Origin: Mogibacterium diversum_A
Lineage (GTDB): Bacteria; Bacillota; Clostridia; Peptostreptococcales; Anaerovoracaceae
Length of the DNA: 64,000 bases
Assembly (NCBI RefSeq): GCF_938028775.1
Contig: NZ_CALIZG010000024.1
Span: 1-64,000 of the forward strand
Direction of reading: 5' to 3'
Below, one piece after another: positions 8,924-16,793 of the stretch. The translations under genes were made by a program, and so were the position numbers. The notes beneath the pieces were generated by a model that worked only from the letters and a program-made list of their open reading frames with translations, did no database searches and was not told the DNA's origin. Every line of letters begins with the position of its first letter. Position 1 is the first letter of the stretch.

Positions 8924-10291
8924 ATGAAAATTGCGATAATTGGAGCCGGAAAGCTTGGAATCAGAATTACTGAAGCTCTGCTTGATGGAGATTATGATGT
9001 TACGGTTGTAGATAACAATGAAAAAAAATTAGATATACTAGCACAACAGTTCGATGTATTCACTGTTCTTGGTGATGCCAAGACTATCGAAACACTCAAT
9101 AATATTGACGTAAAATCTTTCGATTTTCTCATCGCCACAACGACATCTGATGATACAAATATCTTAGCTGCTTCTTTTGCAAAGATTCTCGGCTGCAAAC
9201 GCGTAATTGCAAGAGTTAGAGAGCCGGAACATATGAATCAGTTAGACTTTCTCAGGGAGCACTATAATATTGATATGCTCATTAATCCTGACCTTCTAAT
9301 TACTTCTGAAATCTATCGATATCTGGTTGAGAAATACACTCTTAGCAATGGTATTTTTACTTCGAGAAGTATCGCACTTATTGAATTTGAAGCTGATAAG
9401 AAACCTCAGCTTATCGGTAAATCGCTAGTTGAATTTCGAACTATTATGCCAGATATGCTAATGGTAGGTATTTCTCGCAAAGGAAAAATGATAATTCCGC
9501 ATGGAAATTCGGTTATAGAAGCACACGACCTCCTCTATCTTATAGGTGAAAAGGAAAATGTATTTGATTTAGCTAGTCGTGTACACACTAAAATGAAGCA
9601 TTCTGCAGTACAGAAGGTTATGATTATCGGCGGCGGAAAAACCGGGTATTACCTTGCTTCTAGGCTATCTGAGTACGGCGTATTCGTAAAGATAATCGAA
9701 AAAGACAAAGCTCGTTGTCACTATTTGGCGAATAAGCTTGAAAATGTAATGGTTCTTAATGGTGATGGATCTAATGTTGGTCTACTTACTGAAGAGGATA
9801 TGGATGAAATGGATGCTTTTGTAACGGCGACAGGTTATGATGAAGAGAACCTCCTTCTTGCTCTTATGGCCAAGACGCATGGTATAGAAGATGTAATTTC
9901 TAAGGTTAGTCATGACAGCTATACAGATTTAATTTCAAAGCTCGGTATAGATGTAGTTCTTAACCCACTTGATATCAGTTGTTCAACTATTCTTAGGCTC
10001 ATACGCGGGGCAAAAAAAGTTATATCATCCGTCCTTCTGCAAGGTCAGGCCGAACTCATGGAGGTTTATGCGCAGGAAGGCATGGGCATGATTAATATTC
10101 CTCTTAAAAACATGAACCTGCCTGATTATATAATCATCGCAGCCATCCACCGCGGAATGGACACAATAATTCCTGATGGAAATACAAAAATCAAACCTGG
10201 AGATCGAGTTACAATCGTCTGCATGATCTCCAATATCGGATATGTAGAGAAACTATTTAAGCCAAATATAAGACTTAATATTTTAAAGTAA
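8924..10291 (+). CDS. trkA: TrkA, NAD-binding regulatory subunit of Trk potassium uptake
   Basis: A 455-residue cytosolic protein with two tandem RCK units. Each has a Rossmann half with a glycine motif (GAGKLG at residues 7-12, GGGKTG near 237) followed by an RCK_C half. TrkA gates the TrkH potassium channel in response to NAD(H) or nucleotides. The ATG is preceded by AGGATGG. Two trkH genes follow with 5- and 12-base spacers, so all three are one operon. Length and domain content match E. coli TrkA. Confidence 0.95.
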   Translation: MKIAIIGAGKLGIRITEALLDGDYDVTVVDNNEKKLDILAQQFDVFTVLGDAKTIETLNNIDVKSFDFLIATTTSDDTNILAASFAKILGCKRVIARVREPEHMNQLDFLREHYNIDMLINPDLLITSEIYRYLVEKYTLSNGIFTSRSIALIEFEADKKPQLIGKSLVEFRTIMPDMLMVGISRKGKMIIPHGNSVIEAHDLLYLIGEKENVFDLASRVHTKMKHSAVQKVMIIGGGKTGYYLASRLSEYGVFVKIIEKDKARCHYLANKLENVMVLNGDGSNVGLLTEEDMDEMDAFVTATGYDEENLLLALMAKTHGIEDVISKVSHDSYTDLISKLGIDVVLNPLDISCSTILRLIRGAKKVISSVLLQGQAELMEVYAQEGMGMINIPLKNMNLPDYIIIAAIHRGMDTIIPDGNTKIKPGDRVTIVCMISNIGYVEKLFKPNIRLNILK

Positions 10292-10296
10292 GTGCC

Positions 10297-11763
10297 ATGT
10301 GTAAACGAGTTATTAATATAATCGGAAAACTGCAATTTGTTATCGGAGGTAGCATGATGCTACCTCTATTTGTCGCGGTGATTTACAAAGAATATAACTC
10401 AGTAGTTGCTTTTACTATCGCATGCGCAATTTCTTTCGGTTTAGGCATAATTACAACGAGCATTTTAGGAAGATCTAGCTCTACTGAAGCGCTTCGATAC
10501 ACAGACAGCTATTTTATCGTTTCATTTGCGTGGATTATGTCCTCTGTTTTGGCTGCGATACCATTCGTAATACAAGGGTCTATTCCAAATGTTATAGACG
10601 CTTTTTTTGAGATGTGTTCTGGCTTTTCAACCACTGGGGCAACTATACTTACAGATGTTGAGGCCCTGCCAAAATCAATGTTACTATGGCGCTCAGAGAC
10701 CCAATGGCTTGGAGGAATGGGAATTGTCGTTTTAATGGTTGCACTAGTTCCTAACCTAGGAGTAAAGGCGCAAAACGTTGCAAGTGCAGAGACACCCGGC
10801 CCCACTGTAACGAAACTGACTTCTAGATTCTCCGATACTGCTAGAAGTCTTTATATCGCATACGTAATACTTACTGTTATTCTAATAGTTCTGCTGCTTT
10901 TGGGCGGTATGAATATATTTGATGCTGTTGCCCACTCTTTCTCAACTATGGCTACTGGTGGTTTTGGTGTTTATAATGATAGTGTAGCTCATTTCCATAG
11001 CTATTACATTACATGGGTTATTATAATATTCATGATTATAGCAGGTACTAACTTCAATCTTTTTTTTACAATGCTTGGAGGCAAAATTAAAACTGCTCTG
11101 GCTGATGAGGAATTGAGACTTTATGCTGGCATTTTGGCAATATCTACAACACTTATAACAATATCACTTCTCTTTCAAGGTGGATATAAGAATACATTTA
11201 AAGCAGTTACTGATGCGGCTTTTCAAGTTGCAACGATGATATCCACTACTGGATATGCAACTACTGATTTTAATCTGTGGCCTGCATTTTGTAAGATGGT
11301 CTTGATATTAGTTATGTTTACAGGAGCAATGAGTTCATCAACAGCAGGTGGAATAAAAATCATCCGTGTATTGTCAGTATTTAAGATGTTTAAGCGTGAA
11401 GTTAAGGTTAGACTTCATGACAATATTATTGACGATGTTAAATATAACGGTACGAAAATCTCTGGTGAAGTTATGATGTACATGCTATCATTTGTCATTA
11501 CATTTTTGATGACGCTAGGTATTGGAACTATGCTAGTTTCTCTCCGATCAAACGCTGATTTGGTCACTGATTTTACAGCTGTTTTATCTTGTATAAGTAA
11601 CGTTGGTCCTGGATTAGCCCAAGTTGGTCCGATAGAAAACTTCCATTTCTATTCTGACTTTTCAACATTTGTACTTGCGTTAATAATGATAATTGGAAGA
11701 CTCGAGCTTAGCACATTTCTGATCATGTTCTCTAGGCATTACTGGAATAGACATAGAGTTTAA
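10297..11763 (+). CDS. trkH: TrkH family potassium uptake protein, first copy
   Basis: A 488-residue integral membrane protein of the TrkH/KtrB superfamily. The four M1-P-M2 repeats can be followed by their filter loops: FSTTGATIL, FSTMATGGFG, ISTTGYATTDF and ISNVGPGLAQ, each with the filter glycine. The GSMSSSTAGGIK-like stretch before the fourth repeat (GAMSSSTAGGIK) is the intramembrane loop that gates TrkH. It starts 5 bases after the trkA stop. Of the two copies, this is the one closer to canonical TrkH. Confidence 0.95.
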   Translation: MCKRVINIIGKLQFVIGGSMMLPLFVAVIYKEYNSVVAFTIACAISFGLGIITTSILGRSSSTEALRYTDSYFIVSFAWIMSSVLAAIPFVIQGSIPNVIDAFFEMCSGFSTTGATILTDVEALPKSMLLWRSETQWLGGMGIVVLMVALVPNLGVKAQNVASAETPGPTVTKLTSRFSDTARSLYIAYVILTVILIVLLLLGGMNIFDAVAHSFSTMATGGFGVYNDSVAHFHSYYITWVIIIFMIIAGTNFNLFFTMLGGKIKTALADEELRLYAGILAISTTLITISLLFQGGYKNTFKAVTDAAFQVATMISTTGYATTDFNLWPAFCKMVLILVMFTGAMSSSTAGGIKIIRVLSVFKMFKREVKVRLHDNIIDDVKYNGTKISGEVMMYMLSFVITFLMTLGIGTMLVSLRSNADLVTDFTAVLSCISNVGPGLAQVGPIENFHFYSDFSTFVLALIMIIGRLELSTFLIMFSRHYWNRHRV

Positions 11764-11775
11764 TGAGGATATCAG

Positions 11776-13248
11776 ATGGTTAGTAAAGAAAAGAGATTTG
11801 TTCTTCATATGGTATTTGCATCCTTGATGATATTTGGAGCCTTCACGGTTCCAGCTGTTTTGTTATGCATAAGATATCAGGATTACAATGAACTAGCTCA
11901 TATTGGTACTATATCTATATCAACATTCATTATAGGTTTTATAGGTCAGAAAGTGTTTTACTATGATATAAATCGTATGAACTCGAGAATATGCTTTATG
12001 ACGACTATTTTTACGTGGCTCACTATGATTTTCATTACATCAATCCCTTTCTATCTGAGTAGCCTTAATTTATCGTATATAGATTCATTATATGAAGCCG
12101 TTGCTTCATGGACAACTACTGGTACTTCGGTTGTAAACTCAGATGTTATGCCAATTGGTCTTCAAATGCTACGCGCTTCGTGTAACTGGATGGGTGCACT
12201 CGGGATTATTGTTATTGCTTTAAACTTCTTACCGACATGGCAGTTTGTAGGAAGATCTCTTGTCATTACAGAAATAGCAGGTCCTGGATTTATGAAAATA
12301 AATACTACATTCAGAAAGACTTATCGCAGAGCTCTAGCAATATATATATCACTTACTGCAATACAATATGCACTATTAAGATTATCGGGTTTAAATAAAA
12401 GCGATTCTCTTATTACATCGCTCAGCAACATTAGTACAGCTGGCTTAATGAACCTTAACAATGGGAATATTATTAGTTATGGACTAGCTGTAAAGATAAT
12501 AATTACAACTTTCGCTTTCATGAGTTCGCTCAACTTTTCCATTCTATTATTAGCAACTATGAGAAAATTTAGAGAGTTAACTGAAGGACCAGAATTAAAA
12601 TTTCACTCTGGACGAATTTTGACAACTGCTATTTTCATTACGGGAATATTGTATATCACATATAACAGAAGTATTTCATCGCTAAAAGAATTCGGTAATG
12701 TTCTAATGCAAGTTAATTCTTATTTTACTACAGCAGGGTATCAAATTTCTGATACTAGCCGATGGCCAGGAGCAGCTTGTGCAATTATATTAGTGCAGAT
12801 GTTTATCGGAGCATGCGCGATATCTTCTGGTGGTGGAATAAAAGCTGCAAGAACAATAATTGCCTTAAAAACGGCTTCTAGAACGCTTTATCACCATATT
12901 CACAAGAATGCTATTAGACCAATTAAATACGCAGGAACACCGCTTAAACTCAACACCCTTCTACGTTGTAACTTATACATTGTAATGTTTGTTGTAACGT
13001 ATCTGTTTGGTGCTCTAATATTATCGATTAATCTTGATCTTAATACTGCACTAAGCACTTCGCTAGCGATGCTCACTAACACTGGCACTTACATTAATCA
13101 AACTGCAACGACTGGGATTCTTGATGACTACTCTATAGTATCAAAGATAACTATGATGTTTCTAATGCTCGCAGGCAGACTTGAAATCTACCCTGTTATA
13201 CTCTTATTCTTCAAGAGCTTCTGGAAGAATGATAACGATTTCTTCTAA
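11776..13248 (+). CDS. Second, divergent TrkH-type potassium uptake protein
   Basis: A 490-residue membrane protein with the same topology as its neighbour but clearly different sequence. The four filter loops read TTTGTSVV, NISTAGLMN, YFTTAGYQIS and TNTGTYIN, so every filter glycine is kept while the surroundings differ. The gating loop is GACAISSGGGIKAA. GAGG lies just before the ATG, 12 bases after the first trkH. Because TrkH works as a dimer on a TrkA ring, the tandem pair could form a heterodimer or two alternative channels. This is inference. Confidence 0.9.
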   Translation: MVSKEKRFVLHMVFASLMIFGAFTVPAVLLCIRYQDYNELAHIGTISISTFIIGFIGQKVFYYDINRMNSRICFMTTIFTWLTMIFITSIPFYLSSLNLSYIDSLYEAVASWTTTGTSVVNSDVMPIGLQMLRASCNWMGALGIIVIALNFLPTWQFVGRSLVITEIAGPGFMKINTTFRKTYRRALAIYISLTAIQYALLRLSGLNKSDSLITSLSNISTAGLMNLNNGNIISYGLAVKIIITTFAFMSSLNFSILLLATMRKFRELTEGPELKFHSGRILTTAIFITGILYITYNRSISSLKEFGNVLMQVNSYFTTAGYQISDTSRWPGAACAIILVQMFIGACAISSGGGIKAARTIIALKTASRTLYHHIHKNAIRPIKYAGTPLKLNTLLRCNLYIVMFVVTYLFGALILSINLDLNTALSTSLAMLTNTGTYINQTATTGILDDYSIVSKITMMFLMLAGRLEIYPVILLFFKSFWKNDNDFF

Positions 13249-13256
13249 TAAAAGGC

Positions 13257-13355
13257 GGGTAATCAAAGTTTTTTAGGATCTAGATATTTTAGGGGCAAAT
13301 TTTAGGGTAATCAAAGTTTTTTAGGATCTAGATATTTTAGGGGCGAATTTTAGGG
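13257..13355. repeat. Two tandem copies of a 48-bp unit with TTTTAGG iterations
   Basis: Bases 13257-13304 and 13305-13352 are direct repeats that differ at a single position (A at 13297 or G at the matching base 13345). Each unit opens with GGGTAATCAAAG and contains three TTTTAGG motifs; a seventh motif follows at 13361. The block starts 8 bases after the stop of the second trkH and is non-coding. It may be the decayed left edge of the ISL3-type element that follows, or a separate duplication. Confidence 0.85.
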
Positions 13356-13385
13356 TCTGGTTTTAGGGGTCAGATTTGGTATTTG

Positions 13386-13420
13386 AAAAGCGAGGCAGTT
13401 GTTATTCTTACCTCGCTTTT
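13386..13420 (+). terminator. Hairpin, likely terminator of the trk operon
   Basis: AAAAGCGAGG and CCTCGCTTTT form a perfect 10-bp stem around a 15-base loop. The four T at the end of the right arm give a short U tract on the plus strand. It is the first strong hairpin after the second trkH. It could instead belong to the insertion-sequence remnant that follows. Confidence 0.55.
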
Positions 13421-13469
13421 CACTTTCTCATAATATGTTTTTGGGAAAACATCTGAGAAAGGAATTCAT

Positions 13470-13667
13470 ATGAATATTATCACATCTTTATTAGACATAG
13501 AAGACAATGCCCTTGAGTTATTGTCTTGCGAAGTTCAAGGGTTAAAGAAAATAGTCACTGTTGGTAATGTGCCTATACCTCACTTTTGTCCAAATTGTTC
13601 TTACAAAATGCAAATATATTATTGTATCCATTTGCGTGTGGCGTTATTCATTGGGACTCGCAAATAG
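13470..13667 (+). pseudogene. Truncated ISL3-family transposase (N-terminal fragment)
   Basis: The first 45 or so residues, starting MNIITSLLDIEDNALELLS and continuing to HFCPNCSYKM, resemble the N-terminal zinc-binding region of ISL3-family transposases, which run to about 400 residues. After CPNCSYKMQ the similarity stops and the frame ends at residue 65. The helix-turn-helix and DDE domains are absent. An AAAGGA site precedes the ATG. The reading is therefore a decayed insertion sequence. No matching right inverted repeat was found downstream. Family assignment is from memory of the motif, not a search. Confidence 0.65.
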
Positions 13668-13673
13668 ATACAA
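13622..13673. repeat. 15-bp inverted repeat around a 22-base spacer
   Basis: TTGTATCCATTTGCG (13622-13636) and CGCAAATAGATACAA (13659-13673) are inverted copies with one mismatch. They lie exactly where the ISL3-type protein similarity breaks off, so they may be the ends of a small secondary insertion or a deletion scar. Confidence 0.6.
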
Positions 13674-13713
13674 TTTCACGGTATAAATTGTTAATGCACC
13701 TCACTATCGTTTG

Positions 13714-13741
13714 AAAAAAAGAGATGGAATTTATCAATCTC
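13714..13741 (-). terminator. Possible terminator of the alpha/beta hydrolase gene
   Basis: On the minus strand GAGAT and ATCTC form a 5-bp stem followed by seven T. It lies 22 bases after the stop of the hydrolase gene at 13763. The stem is short, so the call is moderate. Confidence 0.5.
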
Positions 13742-13762
13742 CCATAGTTTTACATTAAATTA

Positions 13763-14539
13763 TTATCCTAGAGACTTTGAATTCAAACACCTTTTTATTG
13801 CTTGTGCAAAGTCATCAGGGTTTTCCCATGCCATTGAGTGCCCAGCATTTGGAACAACTTCAACAAGAATACCATGCTCTGTTAATTTATCAAAATCTGC
13901 ATCAGGTAATGATTTTTCTCCAAAAATAAAATATTTTGGAAATTCAAGTCTATATAAAAGTTCTCTCCATGATACTTTACCACCACTAACAGCATTAACA
14001 GATAATTCAAATGCGGCTTTTGGTAGCCAGTTTCTTAAGGTGGCGGTCCACATTGTATTTCCTGATTTTTCATACTCTATAAGTTTACTTTCAAAAGACT
14101 TATCTAAATCCATCTCATTAAAATTTGCAAATTCAAAACTTGCTGATCCAGGAGTGCTAGGTTCTAAGTTTGATTCACTAAGGATAAGAGCCTTTACACG
14201 ACTTTTTAACAAAGCAGACAATTCTATAGCTATTGCACCTCCTAAACTGTGACCAAATAATATAATTTTTTCTAAATTAAGATCTTCAATAAATTCTTTT
14301 AAGTATTTAACATGTGAAGCAACTGTATATTTAAATAGTAATGGTTTATCACTATAACCCGCACCCAATAAATCAACTAAAATTATTCTATGTTCACTTC
14401 CGAGAGCAGACGCTACTTCAATGTAGTCAAAAGATCCCGCACATCCTAAACCATGTATAAATACAATTGGTATTGAGTCACCATAAAAATCATTATATCG
14501 AATTTTGTATGCTGTACCTTTAATTTTATATTCTTTCAT
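13763..14539 (-). CDS. Alpha/beta hydrolase
   Basis: A 258-residue cytosolic alpha/beta hydrolase of the small esterase/lipase type. The oxyanion region is IVFIHGLGCAGSFDY near residue 23, the nucleophile elbow is ILFGHSLGGAIA near residue 90, the acid residue probably lies in FGEKSLPDADF and the catalytic His in NAGHSMAWENPDDF. I start at 14539, where GAGGT lies 4 bases upstream. The longer reading (to 14692) would translate the remains of an IS30 transposase in antisense and adds 51 residues with no family match. It sits between two decayed insertion sequences, so horizontal arrival is likely. Substrate unknown. Confidence 0.88.
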   Translation of the reverse strand: MKEYKIKGTAYKIRYNDFYGDSIPIVFIHGLGCAGSFDYIEVASALGSEHRIILVDLLGAGYSDKPLLFKYTVASHVKYLKEFIEDLNLEKIILFGHSLGGAIAIELSALLKSRVKALILSESNLEPSTPGSASFEFANFNEMDLDKSFESKLIEYEKSGNTMWTATLRNWLPKAAFELSVNAVSGGKVSWRELLYRLEFPKYFIFGEKSLPDADFDKLTEHGILVEVVPNAGHSMAWENPDDFAQAIKRCLNSKSLG

Positions 14540-14640
14540 TTGTACCTCATCATCAATGATCTTTAAAATATGCATAATAATAGCCATCAAAAGTTGAAAG
14601 ACAATATAGCTAGGCTTCCTTTTCAAATGACAACTTACCT

Positions 14641-14770
14641 TCAATATAAGCAATGTGTGGTCACTGGAGAAATAGATACCGTTGTAGGACATAATGCAAG
14701 CAAGGAATCTATCGTCCTGAAATTAGTCGAAAAATAGACTGATTACTATATACCCATAAAGCTATTACCG
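14641..14770 (+). pseudogene. Decayed IS30-family transposase fragment
   Basis: On the plus strand GGT CAC TGG (14660-14668) reads GHW. One extra base at 14669 shifts the frame, after which EIDTVVG...KESIVLKLVEK follows, then a TAG stop at 14736-14738, then TDYYIPIKLLPL. Together this matches the catalytic core GHWE-DTV-G...LVE of IS30-family DDE transposases, broken by a frameshift and a nonsense codon. The fragment ends at the rnr stop codon. Both ends of the element are missing. Confidence 0.75.
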
Positions 14771-16729
14771 TTAAGCAATCTCAAAATCTATATATCCGTC
14801 TTCTGGACTAGCATCAACAACTCTGATTCTAATAGGCTGTCCGAGTGTAATTGTATTGCCACTAACTTCATCAATGGCAGAATACGACTTCTCATCTATG
14901 ATATATCTATTACCAAGTAACTCTAGTCCGATAAATCCTTCTATCGTATTCTCAAGCTCAACGTATATACCGTGAGATTTTACTCCACTTACAACACCAT
15001 CAAACTCACTGCCTATATGATTACTCATATATATAACTTGATAATGCTTTGTAACCTTTCGTTCAAGTTCCATAGCATTTCGTTCTGTCTCTGATATGTG
15101 CCTACAAGCATCTTCCAAGAACGCATTATATCCTGTTCCATTCGAGATAAATTCTCCTGCGTGAATTTGATTCTTAATCGTTCTGTGAACGAGCAAATCA
15201 GCATATCTTCTGATTGGTGATGTAAAGTGACAATAGTACTTAAACGCAAGACCGTAGTGACCTAGGCATTCTGATGAATAATATGCCTTCTGCATTGTTC
15301 TAATCATAACACGGCTTACTAGTGCTTCTTCTGGTTTGCCATCAAGCATAGTAAGAATATTGCTTAGCTCCTTTGTCTTTATCGAATCTGATTTGCCATT
15401 GAGAGAAAAGCCTAGATTCATCAGGAATTCCTTTAGCTCCATCATTTTAAGAGTATCGGGTTTCTCATGAACTCTATAGGCAAATGGCTTTTTCGCCCAG
15501 AAATAGTGCTCTGCAACAGTCCTATTAGCAGCAAGCATAAATTCCTCAATCAATCGGTTAGCTACTCTGCGATCAGACAGAATAACATCTATCGGCTCAC
15601 CATCTTCATTTAATATTATCCTTGATTCTGGTAAATCAAAGTCAAGACTTCCGTCACGTTTCCGCCTTCTTGAGAGGATATGATATAATTCGGAGGCGTC
15701 TGTAAGCATCGGATACGCATCAATATACTTATTTATTTGTTCCTCATTATTAATCTCTAGCATATCCGATACATCATCATAAATTAACCTGTAATTAGAC
15801 TTAATTATTGATTCACTAATATCGTAATTTACAACATGCCCTTCATCATCAATTTCCATTGCACAGCTAATCGTAAGTCTTTCGACATCAGGATTCAAAC
15901 TGCACTCGCCATTTGAAAGACGTTCGGGAAGCATAGGGATAACTCTATCAGGTAGATATACACTATTTCCTCTACTTAAAGCCTCCTTATCGAGAGCACT
16001 GCCTTCACGTACATATTCCGCAACGTCGGCGATGTGTACAAGCAACTCGTAATTTCCATTATCTAGCTTTCTAACGCTTATAGCATCGTCAAAATCCTTT
16101 GAATCAGGTCCATCAATAGTTACGGTCATAAGCGATCTGTAATCCTTACGTCCATGTGAAGGGACAGTCTTTACTCTATTAGCTATTTCATCTGCATCGT
16201 TTATTACTCGATTAGAGAAATGTGGTTTAACGTTATAATCAGCCATTTGACTGAGAATAAACTGATCTTTATCTCCAGCCCTAGCTACTATTCTTTTAAC
16301 TCTACCTTCTGCAATATAATCGCCTTTAGGGTATCTAATAATCTTCGCCTTAACGACATCCCCAGGTTTAGCACTGCTAAGATTATGCTTAGATATCATT
16401 ACATTGTCGTTATTGTTATTAATCGGGTTTACAAGGTATAAGCCACGCTGCACGATTAAATGTCCTATAACGTACTTACAGCTCCGTTCTACGATTTTAA
16501 TTATATTGCCTTCAAAAGCACCCCGCCTTATGTGATTTTCACGAGACTTCACTCGTACAATATCCCCATTCATGGCACCATTCATGTCTCTTCCTGATAC
16601 GAATACATCAACACCATAATCAGGGCACACGAAACCAAACCCACGTTTATTCTTCATGAGTTTACCTTCTACAATCATCGTTCTCCTAGCGTTTCGCTTC
16701 GGCTTCTTTATCTTTCTTCTTCTAGACAT
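14771..16729 (-). CDS. rnr: Ribonuclease R
   Basis: RNase R is a processive 3'-to-5' exoribonuclease that degrades structured RNA. The 652 residues hold a cold-shock domain (NKRGFGFVCPDYGVDVFV), a second CSD, the RNB catalytic domain with TIDGPDSKDFDDAIS and VHIADVAEYV near residue 230, the HYGLAFKYYCHFTSPIRRYADLLVHR motif split over residues 490-520, and a C-terminal S1 domain. The usual N-terminal helix-turn-helix domain is missing and the start is a short basic tail (MSRRRKIKKPKRNARR), so it is a short form. It follows ispH-rpsA but a terminator lies just before it. Confidence 0.95.
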   Translation of the reverse strand: MSRRRKIKKPKRNARRTMIVEGKLMKNKRGFGFVCPDYGVDVFVSGRDMNGAMNGDIVRVKSRENHIRRGAFEGNIIKIVERSCKYVIGHLIVQRGLYLVNPINNNNDNVMISKHNLSSAKPGDVVKAKIIRYPKGDYIAEGRVKRIVARAGDKDQFILSQMADYNVKPHFSNRVINDADEIANRVKTVPSHGRKDYRSLMTVTIDGPDSKDFDDAISVRKLDNGNYELLVHIADVAEYVREGSALDKEALSRGNSVYLPDRVIPMLPERLSNGECSLNPDVERLTISCAMEIDDEGHVVNYDISESIIKSNYRLIYDDVSDMLEINNEEQINKYIDAYPMLTDASELYHILSRRRKRDGSLDFDLPESRIILNEDGEPIDVILSDRRVANRLIEEFMLAANRTVAEHYFWAKKPFAYRVHEKPDTLKMMELKEFLMNLGFSLNGKSDSIKTKELSNILTMLDGKPEEALVSRVMIRTMQKAYYSSECLGHYGLAFKYYCHFTSPIRRYADLLVHRTIKNQIHAGEFISNGTGYNAFLEDACRHISETERNAMELERKVTKHYQVIYMSNHIGSEFDGVVSGVKSHGIYVELENTIEGFIGLELLGNRYIIDEKSYSAIDEVSGNTITLGQPIRIRVVDASPEDGYIDFEIA

Positions 16730-16747
16730 CTTACCCTACTTGTAAAT

Positions 16748-16774
16748 ATAAAAATAGGCCGACAAAAGTCGGCC
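16748..16774 (-). terminator. Terminator after ispH-rpsA, only about 20 bases before rnr
   Basis: GGCCGAC-AAAA-GTCGGCC on the plus strand forms a perfect 7-bp stem. On the minus strand the sequence TATTTTTATATTT follows. It is 19 bases after the ispH-rpsA stop and about 20 bases before the rnr ATG, so rnr probably depends on read-through. Confidence 0.85.
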
Positions 16775-16793
16775 ATGATAATCTATTGATTAT

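Noticed and set aside
13257..13352. CRISPR-like repeat
   Set aside because: Only two directly adjacent copies, no spacers and no cas genes.
14540..14692. 51-residue N-terminal extension of the alpha/beta hydrolase
   Set aside because: It is the antisense of an IS30 remnant and the ATG at 14539 has a proper Shine-Dalgarno site.
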